Counted from the first letter of the stretch, positions 45,079 through 55,114 are shown. The stretch is 64,000 bases of DNA from Moheibacter stercoris (GCF_040545805.1 NZ_JBEPMO010000005.1:62001-126000); one strand, 5' to 3'. Translations and numbers: made by a program. Notes: generated from the sequence alone by a model not told the origin.

Positions 45079-45441
45079 ATGAATTCAGGAAAAAGACATA
45101 ATTATAAGAATTTAAAAATTTGGCAGTTGGGAATTGAAATAGCAAATGAAATTTCAGATTTATTAGTCGATTTCCCTGTACACGAAAAATACGATTTATC
45201 ATCACAATTAAGTAGATGTTCGGTTTCTATGCCAAGTAACATAGCAGAAGGTTCTGCGAGAACTGATAAATCATTTAGTCATTTTTTAGATGTTTCTTTT
45301 GGTTCATCTTTTGAATTATCAACTCAACACATTATTGCACATCATCGTAAACATTTAAGCACAAAGAAGTTAAATTATTTTGAAGATAAAATTGAAGAAT
45401 TTCAACGCATGACGATGGGCTTCCAAATTGGTTTATCTTAA
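45079..45441 (+). CDS. Four-helix-bundle protein of the 23S intervening-sequence family
   Basis: A 120-residue protein starting KNLKIWQLGIEIANEISDL, with the family motifs LSSQLSRCSVSMPSNIAEGSART and HFLDVSFGSSFELSTQ. This family was first seen in intervening sequences of 23S rRNA genes and is common as stand-alone copies in Bacteroidota; it may bind nucleic acid, but the role is unknown. Here it splits the adaptor and pump genes of an efflux operon, 32 bp and 48 bp from its neighbours. Confidence 0.88.
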   Translation: MNSGKRHNYKNLKIWQLGIEIANEISDLLVDFPVHEKYDLSSQLSRCSVSMPSNIAEGSARTDKSFSHFLDVSFGSSFELSTQHIIAHHRKHLSTKKLNYFEDKIEEFQRMTMGFQIGLS

Positions 45442-45489
45442 AGAATCTATTTTCTATCATCTCTTGTCTTTATTCTTAAAAAGTATAAA

Positions 45490-48400
45490 ATGAAACTAGC
45501 AGAAATATCCATTAAAAGACCCACATTGATTGTGGTCTTGTTTACCATACTGACTTTAGGAGGTATTTTCTCCTATACCCAATTAGGATACGAATTGATC
45601 CCGAAATTTGAAGTGAATGTGATCACGGTATCCACGGTTTATCCGGGAGCTTCACCTTCTGAAATTGAAAATACCGTTTCCAAAAAGATTGAGGACGCTG
45701 TTTCCTCCTTGGAGAACGTGAAAAAAATTGAATCGAAATCCTATGAAAGTTTATCGGTCGTGATGATCGAACTCAACACGGGAGCCGATGTCAATTATGC
45801 CCTCAATGATGCGCAACGTAAAGTAAATTCCATACTATCGGAATTACCAGACGATGCAGATCCGCCGTCTTTGGTGAAATTCTCCATGGACGATATGCCG
45901 ATCATCACCATTGCGGGTACAGCAAAAATGAACAGTGCCGAATTTTACGACCTTTTGGACAAGAAAATTCAACCGATTATTTCACGTGTTCCTGGTGTGG
46001 CGCAAGTGAATTTAGTGGGTGGACAAGAACGTGAAATTCAAGTCAATTTAGATCAAAATAAATTAGAAGGATATGGACTTTCGGTTCCTGCTGTGAGCCA
46101 AATGATTCAATCTTCGAACTTAGATTTCCCGACAGGTAACGTCAAAACGCGTGAAAATTCTACTTTGATTCGTCTGTCGGGAAAATACAAATCCATTGAA
46201 GAATTACGAAATTTAGTCGTAAGTAGTCAAAATGGTGTGCAAATTCGTTTAGGTGATATTGCGGACGTTCAAGATTCCCAAAAAGACGTAGAGAAAATTG
46301 CACGATTGAATCAATCTGATGCGATTTTGATTCAAGTTATGAAACAATCCGATGCCAATGCTGTAGCGGTTTCGGAAGAAGTAAGAAATGCCATTTCCCA
46401 AATTGAAGAGGATTACAAAGCCAATGAATTGAATTTGAAAATCGCCAACGATACCTCAGAATTTACCCTTGTGGCAGCAAATAACGTAATCTTCGATATT
46501 TTCTTGGCGATCTTCTTGGTTGCGGTGGTGATGTTGTTGTTCTTACACAGCATCCGAAACGCATTTATCGTTATGATTACGATTCCGGTTTCCTTGATTG
46601 CAACCTTCATTGGAATTTATTTCTTGGGTTATACCTTGAACTTGATGTCCTTGGTAGCTCTTTCCTTGGTGGTCGGTATTTTGGTCGATGACGCGATTGT
46701 GGTATTGGAGAACATCCACCGCCACATGGAAATGGGAAAAAATAAAGTTCGTGCAGCTTACGATGGTGCTTCTGAAATCGGATTTACCGTTATGGCGATT
46801 ACCTTGGTAATTATCGTGGTATTCTTGCCGATTTCGATGAGTAATGATTTGGTTTCTAACATTATCAAACAATTCTGTGTGACGGTAATGATTGCGACTG
46901 GATTCTCTTATTTGGCATCGTTTACCATCGTTCCTTGGTTATCTTCTCGTTTCGGGAAATTGGAACATATGACAGGGAAAAACTTATTCCAAAAATTCAT
47001 CTTATGGTTTGAAGGAATTTTGGAGCGTTTTACGCATTGGATTTCTGGAATTTTGGAATGGTGTTTAAAAACTTGGTACAACAAAGTTATCACCATGGTG
47101 ATTGCAATTCTATTGTTCTTCGGATCGATGTCATTGGTTGGAATGGGCTTTGTCGGAACCGAATTCTTCCCTAAAATGGACCGTGGTGAATTCTTGGTTC
47201 AAATTGAATTGCCAAAAGATGCTTCTTTGGAACAAACCAATATCGTCATCCAAAAAGCAGAAAAATATTTACGTGAAAAGCCAGAAGTGGTCGATTTGAT
47301 TACGATGGTTGGGCAAACAAGTTCTGGATTTGGAGCAAGTCAAGCAACTTCCTATCAGGGGGAAATCAGTGTGATTTTGAAAGACAAATCAGAATTGACT
47401 GAAAGTACCTTCATTTTCGCTGCGAAAACAAGAAGAGAATTAGAATCCTTATTGGTCAACGCAAAAGTAAACACCATGCCAGTTGGTTTAATGGGTGCTG
47501 ACCAAGCGCCGTTGCAATTGGTGGTGGTAGGATCAAATTTGGAATCGGCTATGGAATTTGCAAAAAAGGCAGAAGCTGAATTGCGTAAAATTCCAGGTTC
47601 TTCTGAAATCGAATTATCAGTAGAAGATGGAAATCCTGAAATCAATGTTCAAGTAGATCGTGATAAAATGTCTGCTTTGGGATTGGATTTAGGAACTGTT
47701 GGAATGACCATGCAAACAGCCTTCAGTGGAAATACCGATGCGAAATTTAGAGCAGGTGAATACGAATATGACATCAACATTCGCTATGATCAATTCAACC
47801 GTTCCGATATCAATGATGTTCGTAATTTGATTTTTGTCAACAACATGGGACAGAAAATTAAATTATCACAATTTGCTTCGGTAGAAGAAAGTTCAGGGCC
47901 AAGTTTGTTGGAGAGACGTGATAAATCACCTTCTGTAAACGTTAATGCACAAGTTGTAGGTCGTCCAGTTGGGGATGTTGCAGGCGAATGGGAAGCGAAA
48001 TTCTCTCAATTGGAACGCCCAGTAGGTGTAAGCTACAAATGGGGTGGTGATATGGAAATGCAGGGTGATGGTTTCGGAACTTTGGGTATCGCATTGTTAG
48101 CGGCTATCATCTTGGTTTATTTGGTGATGGTAGGATTGTACAATAGTTATGTTCACCCGTTTGTCGTATTGTTCTCGATTCCTTTGTCTTTGATTGGGGT
48201 AATGATCATCTTAGGATTGACCAATAATTCCATCAACGTATTTACGATTTTGGGTATGATCATGTTGATTGGTTTGGTGTGTAAGAATGCGATTTTGATT
48301 GTCGACTTTACCAACCAACGTAAAGCAGCTGGTGAAAATACCTTTAACGCATTGATTCAAGCCAACCACGCACGTTTACGTCCGATTTTGATGACTACCA

Positions 48401-48663
48401 TTGCGATGGTTTTTGGGATGATTCCAATTGCCTTGGCAAAAGGTGCTGCTGCCGAAATGAACAATGGTTTGGCGTTCGTAATCATTGGTGGATTGATTTC
48501 ATCCTTGTTCTTGACCTTGATCATCGTTCCAGTGGTATATTCGATTTTCGATGGTATTACACGTAGATTAGGTAAGAAAGAAAAAACAGATTATGCAACC
48601 GAAATGGTAGCAGATTATGAACATAGAGAATTAAGTGAAGACGGTTTCACACCAAAACACTAA
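45490..48663 (+). CDS. RND-family efflux pump, inner-membrane transporter
   Basis: The 1057-residue transporter has the AcrB-like plan with 12 membrane helices and two large periplasmic loops. The N-terminus is ISIKRPTLIVVLFTILTLGG; helix 4 carries the proton-relay Asp pair in VGILVDDAIVVLENIHRHME. The second half has GIALLAAIILVYLVMVGLYNS and GLVCKNAILIVDFTNQRKAAG. Substrates cannot be read from the sequence; the local TetR suggests inducible export of a toxic compound. Confidence 0.95.
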   Translation: MKLAEISIKRPTLIVVLFTILTLGGIFSYTQLGYELIPKFEVNVITVSTVYPGASPSEIENTVSKKIEDAVSSLENVKKIESKSYESLSVVMIELNTGADVNYALNDAQRKVNSILSELPDDADPPSLVKFSMDDMPIITIAGTAKMNSAEFYDLLDKKIQPIISRVPGVAQVNLVGGQEREIQVNLDQNKLEGYGLSVPAVSQMIQSSNLDFPTGNVKTRENSTLIRLSGKYKSIEELRNLVVSSQNGVQIRLGDIADVQDSQKDVEKIARLNQSDAILIQVMKQSDANAVAVSEEVRNAISQIEEDYKANELNLKIANDTSEFTLVAANNVIFDIFLAIFLVAVVMLLFLHSIRNAFIVMITIPVSLIATFIGIYFLGYTLNLMSLVALSLVVGILVDDAIVVLENIHRHMEMGKNKVRAAYDGASEIGFTVMAITLVIIVVFLPISMSNDLVSNIIKQFCVTVMIATGFSYLASFTIVPWLSSRFGKLEHMTGKNLFQKFILWFEGILERFTHWISGILEWCLKTWYNKVITMVIAILLFFGSMSLVGMGFVGTEFFPKMDRGEFLVQIELPKDASLEQTNIVIQKAEKYLREKPEVVDLITMVGQTSSGFGASQATSYQGEISVILKDKSELTESTFIFAAKTRRELESLLVNAKVNTMPVGLMGADQAPLQLVVVGSNLESAMEFAKKAEAELRKIPGSSEIELSVEDGNPEINVQVDRDKMSALGLDLGTVGMTMQTAFSGNTDAKFRAGEYEYDINIRYDQFNRSDINDVRNLIFVNNMGQKIKLSQFASVEESSGPSLLERRDKSPSVNVNAQVVGRPVGDVAGEWEAKFSQLERPVGVSYKWGGDMEMQGDGFGTLGIALLAAIILVYLVMVGLYNSYVHPFVVLFSIPLSLIGVMIILGLTNNSINVFTILGMIMLIGLVCKNAILIVDFTNQRKAAGENTFNALIQANHARLRPILMTTIAMVFGMIPIALAKGAAAEMNNGLAFVIIGGLISSLFLTLIIVPVVYSIFDGITRRLGKKEKTDYATEMVADYEHRELSEDGFTPKH

Positions 48664-48683
48664 AATTTTATTTACAAGAAAAG

Positions 48684-48720
48684 AAACGGGCGATTGAGGA
48701 AACTCATCGTCCGTTTTGTT
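48684..48720 (+). terminator. Intrinsic terminator of the efflux operon
   Basis: AAACGGGCGATTGAG and CTCATCGTCCGTTT pair (one mismatch and a bulge) around GAAA, with a following T-rich stretch. It lies about 20 bases after the RND pump stop. Confidence 0.85.
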
Positions 48721-48745
48721 TTACATTTGAATGGAATTATAAATT

Positions 48746-49531
48746 ATGGTTGTCAATAACAAACTTGGATTAACACTTTCGGGTGGCGGATTTAGAGGAA
48801 TTGCCCATTTGGGAATCATTCAGTACTTACGCGAATTGGAAATTGAAATCGGAGCTATTTCTGGCGCAAGTGCGGGTGCTTTGGCAGGAGCATTTATTGC
48901 AGAAGGATATACTCCAGAAGAAATTTTAGGTTTTACCAAAAAAGAAAGTTTCTTTAGTTATTCCAATATTTCTCCAAGAAATGGCGGATTATTTAGTACC
49001 GATATTTTTGTGAAAATTATTCAGAAATACATTCCTCATGATAGTTTCGAAGGGTTGAAAATCCCCTTATTTGTGTCGGTGAGTGATTTAACCAATGCGG
49101 AATCTTTGATTTTCAACCAAGGATCACTTTCTTTTGCTATCAAAGCATCTTGTTGTTTTCCGTTGGTGTTTCATCCGGTTCCTTATAAAAACAATTCCTT
49201 TTTATGCGATGGTGGGATAATGAACAATTTCCCCGTTGAGCAAATCAAAGCGACTTGTTTCAAAAGCATTGGCGTGAACATTTCGCCGATCGATGTCATG
49301 GAAGGAAAACCTGGATACAAAGACATCATACAACGCATCATTCGGATTATGACGTCAAGTATTAAATCAAATTCTGCTCATACTTGTGATGTGTATTTGG
49401 AACCCCATGAAATCAATCAATTCAACACATTTGAGGTGAAAAAATTGGATGAAATCTTTGAATTCGGATATGAATATGCGAAAAAGTACCGAGAAGAATT
49501 CCTGAAAATCAAAGAGGAATTGGAGAATTGA
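48746..49531 (+). CDS. Patatin-like phospholipase
   Basis: A 261-residue lipid acyl hydrolase. The glycine-rich oxyanion loop is SGGGFRGIAHLG, the nucleophile elbow GASAGALAGA (Ser, GxSxG) and the dyad Asp lies in CDGGIMNNFPVEQI. No signal peptide is seen, so it is cytoplasmic or delivered by another route. TACATTTG at 48722-48729 is a good -7 element 16 bases before the ATG, placing transcription start very close to the start codon. Confidence 0.92.
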   Translation: MVVNNKLGLTLSGGGFRGIAHLGIIQYLRELEIEIGAISGASAGALAGAFIAEGYTPEEILGFTKKESFFSYSNISPRNGGLFSTDIFVKIIQKYIPHDSFEGLKIPLFVSVSDLTNAESLIFNQGSLSFAIKASCCFPLVFHPVPYKNNSFLCDGGIMNNFPVEQIKATCFKSIGVNISPIDVMEGKPGYKDIIQRIIRIMTSSIKSNSAHTCDVYLEPHEINQFNTFEVKKLDEIFEFGYEYAKKYREEFLKIKEELEN

Positions 49532-49612
49532 TTTTCCTCATTGAGCTATAGTGTTAAATTTCTTTTTTGTAGTAGGAATAATTGGAAATTTGTCTAAATT
49601 ATTGATTGCTAC

Positions 49613-51576
49613 ATGCAAACACATTTAACCAACTCAACAGAATTCAACAAAGTCAAATGGGCAACTTTGCTCATCACCTTAGGAATCATTTACGGCGATA
49701 TTGGCACAAGTCCCTTGTATGTTTTCAAAGCGATTATTGGGAAGAAAGAAATTTCAGAAACCTTGGTTTTTGGAGGTGTTTCTTGCGTCTTTTGGACCTT
49801 GGTTTTTCAAACGACCATTAAATATGTTTGGTTGACATTGAAAGCAGACAACCAAGGAGAAGGTGGGATTTTTTCGCTGTATTCTCTTATACGTAAATAC
49901 GGAAAAAAATGGTGGTTCCCACGATGATTGGCGCAGCTGCTTTGCTCGCAGACGGAATCATTACACCGGCAGTTTCCGTTACTTCTGCTATTGAAGGACT
50001 TCGAATGGTTCATGGTTTAGAACACATTTCGGTCGTACCCATTGTCTTGGGAATCATTTCCACCATCTTTTTTGTCCAACGATTGGGAACCGAAAAAATG
50101 GGCAAAGCCTTTGGACCTTTGATGCTGATTTGGTTTTTGGTTTTGCTTGTTATGGGATTCTTGCAGATTCTCAATTATCCGTCTGTGTTGAAAGCCCTCA
50201 ATCCAGTCTATGCCTATCAGATTTTGGTCGAATACCCCCAAGGCTTTTGGATTTTGGGAGCTGTTTTCCTTTGTACCACAGGTGCTGAAGCTTTGTATTC
50301 TGACATGGGCCATTGCGGTCGAAACAACATTCGTGTTACCTGGGGATTTGTAAAACTTTGTTTGGTGGTCAATTATTTGGGGCAAGCCGCTTGGTTGGTT
50401 CATCAGCCCGATGTCTTTTTGGCTGGACGAAATCCATTTTTTGAAATGATGCCGACTTGGTTTTTGCTTCCTGGAATTATCATTGCAACCATGGCTGCCA
50501 TCATTGCTTCTCAAGCGTTGATTAGCGGATCTTTCACCTTGGTCAACGAAGCGATTAACCTAAACTTTTGGTTGCGCGTTGCAGTGAAACAACCCACCGA
50601 AACAAAAGGTCAAATCTACATTCCAAGCGTAAATTTTGTTTTATGGATCGGTTGTGTTTTTGTGATTTTATATTTCCAATCTTCTGAACATATGGAAGCT
50701 GCCTATGGTCTCGCCATCACCGTTGCCATGTTGATGACAACCTATTTACTGTTCTTTTATTTGTTGTACAAACGGAGATGGAAAGCCATTTGGGTGTACA
50801 GCATCATCGCTTTGTTTTTGGTGATTGAAATTTCCTTTTTCATTGCGAATCTGATGAAATTCAACGAAGGCGGATACATAACCTTAATCGTTGGAGGAAT
50901 TTTCTTCTTTTCCATGTATGTGGTCTATTATGGCCGAAAAATCAGCATTCAGTATACCAAATTTGTAGATGTTCGGAATTATGCAGACAAGATTCAGCAG
51001 TTGTCAGAAGATTTGACCATTCCGAAATATGCGACGCATTTGATTTATTTGTCTCGTGGAAATCGAACTTTTTCGGTGGAAGAAAAAATTATGGATTCGA
51101 TTCTAAACAAACGCCCCAAACGAGCCGATGTCTATTGGTTGTATTTCATCAACCGAACGAATCAACCTTATACCTTGGATTATGATGTAGTGGAATTGGT
51201 CGACGATAAAATCATCAAGATTACCTTGAACAGTGGGTTTCGAATTCAACCCAGAGTCGAATTGTACTTCAAAAAGATCATTTCGGATTTAATTGAAAAC
51301 AAAGAACTAAATCTACATACGCGCGAACATAATTATTCGGCTTATAGCAATCAGTCCGATTTCAAATTCATCATTACCGAAAAATATTTATCGGTCGAAA
51401 ATGAATTCAGTCTAAAAGAAGGATTCATCTTGAAAACCTATTTCTTCTACAAACATTTAGGACAACGAGATGAGCGCGCATTTGGATTGGATAAATCAGA
51501 CGTGGAGGTAGAATATTATCCGTTTGTGTATCAACCTGTGCAAAACTTTCATTTGGAAAGGAGAAAGACGAATTAA
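49613..51576 (+). pseudogene. kup: KUP-family potassium uptake transporter, frameshifted at an A7 run
   Basis: Two reading frames together make one KUP transporter. The first (49613-49927, 104 residues) holds GIIYGDIGTSPLYVFKAII and GEGGIFSLYSLIRKYG, then ends out of frame. The second (from 49909, 555 residues, frame -1) continues with VPTMIGAAALLADGIITPAVS and the remaining membrane helices and cytoplasmic C-terminal domain. The break is at A7 (49903-49909); one more A restores a full protein of about 655 residues. Everything else is intact, so the cause may be a homopolymer sequencing error, a recent mutation, or -1 slippage on A_AAA_AAA. The protein imports K+ with protons. Confidence 0.88.
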
Positions 51577-51650
51577 TCGGTTAAGAAATTGAATTGAAAC
51601 AGCTAATTAATCTCATTTCACTACGTACCGAAATACTACCGAAGTTTCCT

Positions 51651-51658
51651 TAATTTTG
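51651..51658 (+). promoter_or_regulatory. -7 promoter element TAATTTTG
   Basis: A perfect TAnnTTTG match lies 16 bases before the ATG of the reductase gene. A clear TTG at -33 is missing. The transcript would have a leader of only about ten bases. Confidence 0.45.
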
Positions 51659-51674
51659 TGAAAAATTTTACGGA

Positions 51675-52727
51675 ATGGACTTTCACTCTTTGCAAGTTGC
51701 CTACATACGAAATCTAACCAAAAATTCAGTTCAAATTACCTTTGATGTTCCCGAGCATTTGAAGAAGGAATTTCTTTCTTTTACAGCAGGGCAGTACATC
51801 ACGCTAAACATCAACGGTACACGACGCGATTATTCCATTTGTTCAAGTCCCAATGATGGGGAATTGACCATTGGGGTGAAAGCGGTAAAAAATGGTTTTA
51901 TTTCCAAGTATTTGACAACTGAGTTGAAAGTAGGAGATACCTTGGAGGTTTCGACTCCCAATGGTCGTTTTGGAATTCCGTCCAAACCCAACGAAAAAAG
52001 AACCATTTTGGCTTTTGCTGCAGGAAGTGGAATTACCCCAATTTTGAGTGTGTTGAAATTTACCTTGCAGACAGAAGAATGGGTGAACTTCTATTTGTTC
52101 TACTCCAACAAAACGCCCGATAGTGCCATGTACTACGAGGAGTTAAAAGCCTTGAAAGAACAATATCCCAACAATTTCCATTTGCACTTTGTATTCACAG
52201 AACATAAGATGGAGAATTTCTTGTTTGAAGGTCGATTGAATGCTCATAAGTTCGAATTGATCTTGAATCAAATCGTGGACATCAACGAGGTCGATGAAGC
52301 CATGGTCTGTGGTCCAAACGAAATGATCAAAGAGATCTCCAATGAGATTTTCAAAGCAGGAATCATCAAGAAACACATCCACTTTGAATTGTTTACGCCC
52401 GACCAAAGTCCATTGGATATTTTACCAGAAGAATTGGAAGCGCCAGACGAAGTAGCGGTAACCGTAACCCTTGATGGTGAAACCAGCGATGTGGTATGGA
52501 GTCGTGAGAAAAACTTGATCGATGCTTTGTTGGATGCCGATGTAGATGCGCCATACTCTTGCAAAGGAGGCGTATGCAGTAGCTGTTTGTGTAAATTGGA
52601 AGAAGGTGAAGTCAACTTAGCAGATAACTTTGTGTTGACCGATTCTGATAAAGAAGAAGGATTGATTTTGGCGTGTATTTCTCGTCCGAAATCGGGTTCT
52701 ATTAAAATAAACTTTGATGACGTATAG
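51675..52727 (+). CDS. Flavin oxidoreductase with C-terminal 2Fe-2S domain (PaaE-like)
   Basis: The 350-residue protein has a FAD-binding domain (GQYITLNINGTRRDYSICSSPN), an NAD(P)-binding domain (FAAGSGITPILSVLK, VCGPNEMI) and a plant-type ferredoxin domain with Cys ligands in YSCKGGVCSSCLCKLEEG and ILACISRP. This matches PaaE-type reductases that pass electrons from NADPH to an oxygenase. No phenylacetate pathway genes are nearby, so its partner is unknown. The hemolysin III gene overlaps its end by 11 bases. Confidence 0.88.
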   Translation: MDFHSLQVAYIRNLTKNSVQITFDVPEHLKKEFLSFTAGQYITLNINGTRRDYSICSSPNDGELTIGVKAVKNGFISKYLTTELKVGDTLEVSTPNGRFGIPSKPNEKRTILAFAAGSGITPILSVLKFTLQTEEWVNFYLFYSNKTPDSAMYYEELKALKEQYPNNFHLHFVFTEHKMENFLFEGRLNAHKFELILNQIVDINEVDEAMVCGPNEMIKEISNEIFKAGIIKKHIHFELFTPDQSPLDILPEELEAPDEVAVTVTLDGETSDVVWSREKNLIDALLDADVDAPYSCKGGVCSSCLCKLEEGEVNLADNFVLTDSDKEEGLILACISRPKSGSIKINFDDV

Positions 52728-53367
52728 TCAAAAATACATTCGTTTTCAAAACGAAGAATTATGGAACACCCTTACGCATGGTATTGGGACGCTCTTGGCG
52801 GTCGCTGCTTTGGTGTTGATGGTGGTGTATTCCAGTTTGTATGGCGGAGCATTGGAAATCATTTGTTCCATTGTCTTTGGGTTGAGTTTGACGTTTCAAT
52901 ATGCTGCTTCGACCTTTTATCATGCTGCAACCAATCCGCGTAAAAAATACTTTCTCAAACGAATTGATCATCTCTGCATCTATCTCTTGATTGCAGGGAC
53001 CTATACGCCTGTGATGTTAATAGGACTGCAAGGAGCTTGGGGTTGGACGATGTTTGCGGCAATTTGGGCATTGGTAATTTTGGGCTTTGTCTTTAAGTTT
53101 TCGCCCTTGCGTAAGTCCAAAAAGCTCTCTTTAAGTCTATATGCATTGATGGGTTGGTTGGTGGTTATTGCCGTGAAACCCATGGTGGCTTCTTTAAGTT
53201 CGGAGGCTTTGTGGTACATTGCTCTAGGCGGATTGGCCTATACGATTGGCATTGTCTTTTATGCCAACAAACGAATTCCTTTTAACCATGCCATCTGGCA
53301 TTTATGGGTATTGGCAGGAAGTATTCTTCATTTCCTTGCGATCTTTTGGTATGTGTTGCCGAGGTAG
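52717..53367 (+). CDS. Hemolysin III / PAQR-family membrane protein
   Basis: The ATG at 52717 is chosen over a TTG one codon earlier; it overlaps the previous stop by 11 bases. The 216-residue protein has seven membrane helices with the PAQR/YqfA signatures: NTLTHGIGTLLAVAALV, AASTFYHAATN, RIDHLCIYLLIAGTYTPVML and NHAIWHLWVLAGSILHF. The conserved His and Asp form a buried metal site. It is membrane-located; activity in bacteria is uncertain (membrane fluidity homeostasis has been suggested). Confidence 0.9.
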   Translation: MTYSQKYIRFQNEELWNTLTHGIGTLLAVAALVLMVVYSSLYGGALEIICSIVFGLSLTFQYAASTFYHAATNPRKKYFLKRIDHLCIYLLIAGTYTPVMLIGLQGAWGWTMFAAIWALVILGFVFKFSPLRKSKKLSLSLYALMGWLVVIAVKPMVASLSSEALWYIALGGLAYTIGIVFYANKRIPFNHAIWHLWVLAGSILHFLAIFWYVLPR

Positions 53368-53516
53368 TTTAGGTTTTAAGTAGTAGGTTTTTAATAATAG
53401 AATTGCCACATCAAATTTAATATTATTTATAAATTCTGATTGTTTATGTTTTTTTTTAAATTTACCTACACCAATTGATTTAAACCAATAATAATTATTC
53501 AAATTTTTATATTAAT

Positions 53517-54275
53517 ATGATCAGAATTCTATCCTTTACCTTGCTAATTATTTTAAGTTCTTGTGCTACCAAATACGTAAAATTTGAACAACCGAAAAAT
53601 GAAATTCACCCAACTCCCAAATTATTGAATTATATCAAAAATACGCCAAATCCTAAAGTGGTTATTAGAACTAAAGATGTAAAAACAAAAATTATTACAG
53701 GTAATTATTCGAATTATTCAAATGGCTATAGTGATAGTAACATTTTAGGTACATTTGATTCAAGAAACACCCATGGTAGCTCTCAATTTATAGAAAAAGA
53801 AATAAATTATGATAATTTATATGATGTAATCGAAAGAGAATTAATGAAAAATCAATTTATTGTTAGAGATAGACAATTATATAATCAAGCATTGATAAAT
53901 AATGATTACGTTTCAAAAGGAGATACAGATTTGATCATTGAAATAAGTAAATTAAATCTTAATGTGATTTATGAAACAAATAAGTATTACACTGATAAAA
54001 ATAAAGATGGTAGATTACCATATTTGTATAAAAGATATGGAGCAGAAATTGAATTTAAAGTATTGATGATTGAAGAAAATGAATTAGTAGGTTCATATAC
54101 ATACAAATACGCTCCTTGCAATAGTAAATATCCATGTGTTATTGATGAAGCTTTTTCAAAAAATTGGCATAAAGCAAGAACAGGAAAAACTGGATATGAA
54201 AAAGTTAGAGAAAATGAATTAGAAGTCTTTTTAGAAGTAGCTACTCAACAATTAGTACATAGTTTAATAAATTAA
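53517..54275 (+). CDS. Hypothetical lipoprotein
   Basis: A 252-residue lipoprotein with a signal and lipobox MIRILSFTLLIILSSCATKY (Cys16). The mature part has a Ser/Asn-rich loop (GNYSNYSNGYSDSN), then an alpha/beta domain with IEREL, VSKGDTDLIIEISKLNLNV and a conserved-looking C-terminal helix. It resembles CsgG-associated or DUF-type envelope lipoproteins only vaguely; function unknown. Confidence 0.7.
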   Translation: MIRILSFTLLIILSSCATKYVKFEQPKNEIHPTPKLLNYIKNTPNPKVVIRTKDVKTKIITGNYSNYSNGYSDSNILGTFDSRNTHGSSQFIEKEINYDNLYDVIERELMKNQFIVRDRQLYNQALINNDYVSKGDTDLIIEISKLNLNVIYETNKYYTDKNKDGRLPYLYKRYGAEIEFKVLMIEENELVGSYTYKYAPCNSKYPCVIDEAFSKNWHKARTGKTGYEKVRENELEVFLEVATQQLVHSLIN

Positions 54276-54337
54276 AAAGCTTCCGCACTTTTAAAATATA
54301 AAAAACAAAATTTTTCGGTGAAAATTAAATCTATAAA

Positions 54338-54619
54338 ATGCAAACAACAAAATTTGATATAGCTGAATACTTAAACTCAAAAGAAATGATTGCTGAATAT
54401 TTAAATACAGCACTCTAAGAAGGGAATGAGTCTGAAATACTTGTTGCAATTGGAAACGTTGCAAAAGCAATTGGTATGACGAAAATTGCAGAAGAAACGG
54501 GTATGAGCAGACCTAGTTTATACAAGACTTTCGCGGAAGGTTCTAAACCACAATTTTCAACCATTTTAAAGGTTTTGAAGGCTATTGGTGGACAAATTCA
54601 AATCAATCCTATTTCTTAA
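54338..54619 (+). pseudogene. HigA-like addiction-module antidote with an in-frame stop
   Basis: The frame encodes MQTTKFDIAEYLNSKEMIAEYLNTAL, a TAA stop at 54416-54418, then EGNESEILVAIGNVAKAIGMTKIAEETGMSRPSLYKTFAEGSKPQF and so on to 54619. This is the usual 94-codon antidote protein, and the stop falls where the family has Glu (GAA to TAA, a single base change). Upstream there is no RelE/HigB-type toxin gene, so the module is decayed. The second half with the DNA-binding helix could be made only from an internal start. Confidence 0.8.
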
Positions 54620-54626
54620 CAATCCA

Positions 54627-54839
54627 GTGAAATCACATTTAGGAAAATATAAAACCCATATTTATACAATTGTTTTGTTATTAGTAACGGTATGGATATG
54701 GTCTTTGCTTTATCAAGCCCAATTTTTACCTTATGATGATAATTACGGGTTTTTAATAATGGCATTTTTACTTTCTGTGTCTGCTTTTTTTCTTCTGTTG
54801 TTTGTATGGGTAAATTGGAAACCATTTATTCTTCAGTGA
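54627..54839 (+). CDS. Small two-helix membrane protein (uncertain)
   Basis: From a GTG at 54627 the frame encodes about 70 residues with two hydrophobic segments (YTIVLLLVTVWIWSLLY and FLIMAFLLSVSAFFLLLFVWV). An alternative GTG at 54585 overlaps the antidote pseudogene. No family is recognised; it may be real or chance. Confidence 0.35.
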   Translation: MKSHLGKYKTHIYTIVLLLVTVWIWSLLYQAQFLPYDDNYGFLIMAFLLSVSAFFLLLFVWVNWKPFILQ

Positions 54840-54947
54840 AAATGGATTAGTCTTTTGTTTTTATTGTTTTGCTCGCCTCCTAGCATTTTTCTTGTGTTTT
54901 TTAACTATTGCTTTTTCTTTGGGGCAAATTTGGAGGTATGATTTTCT

Positions 54948-55054
54948 AGCGCTCGTTTGAGCGCAGCGGTTACGAGTGTTTTACTTATTCAGCGTTTAAA
55001 ACGCAAAAATTATAGGCATGCGTTACTCCCGATGTTTCGGGAGCGCGCCAGACT
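54948..55054. repeat. REP-like element, copy 1 (next to RAYT transposase)
   Basis: It begins AGCGCTCGTTTGAGCG, contains TTACGAGTG, then ATTCAGCGTTTAAAACGC, and ends GCGCGCCAGACT. It shares this plan with copies at 55673 and 56075 (AGCG/ACGCTCGTTTGAG, ACGAGTG, CAGCGTTT, CGCCAGAT). GCGTTTAAAACGC is a hairpin. A TCCCGA palindrome interrupts the end of this copy. Confidence 0.8.
55027..55042. repeat. Palindrome TCCCGA-TGTT-TCGGGA
   Basis: This is the third member of the TCCCGA/TCGGGA family in the window. It sits inside REP copy 1, where the other two copies carry GATGCAATC instead, so it replaces or was inserted into REP sequence. Confidence 0.6.
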
Positions 55055-55114
55055 AAATCCTTATTTTATTATATTTAATTGATTTCTAGTTATTAAATTT
55101 AAAACAAGTTCATT

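Noticed and set aside
49909..51576. Separate KUP transporter gene starting at ATG 49909
   Set aside because: The missing N-terminal helix with GDIGTSPLY is encoded just upstream in another frame; it is one gene with a frameshift.
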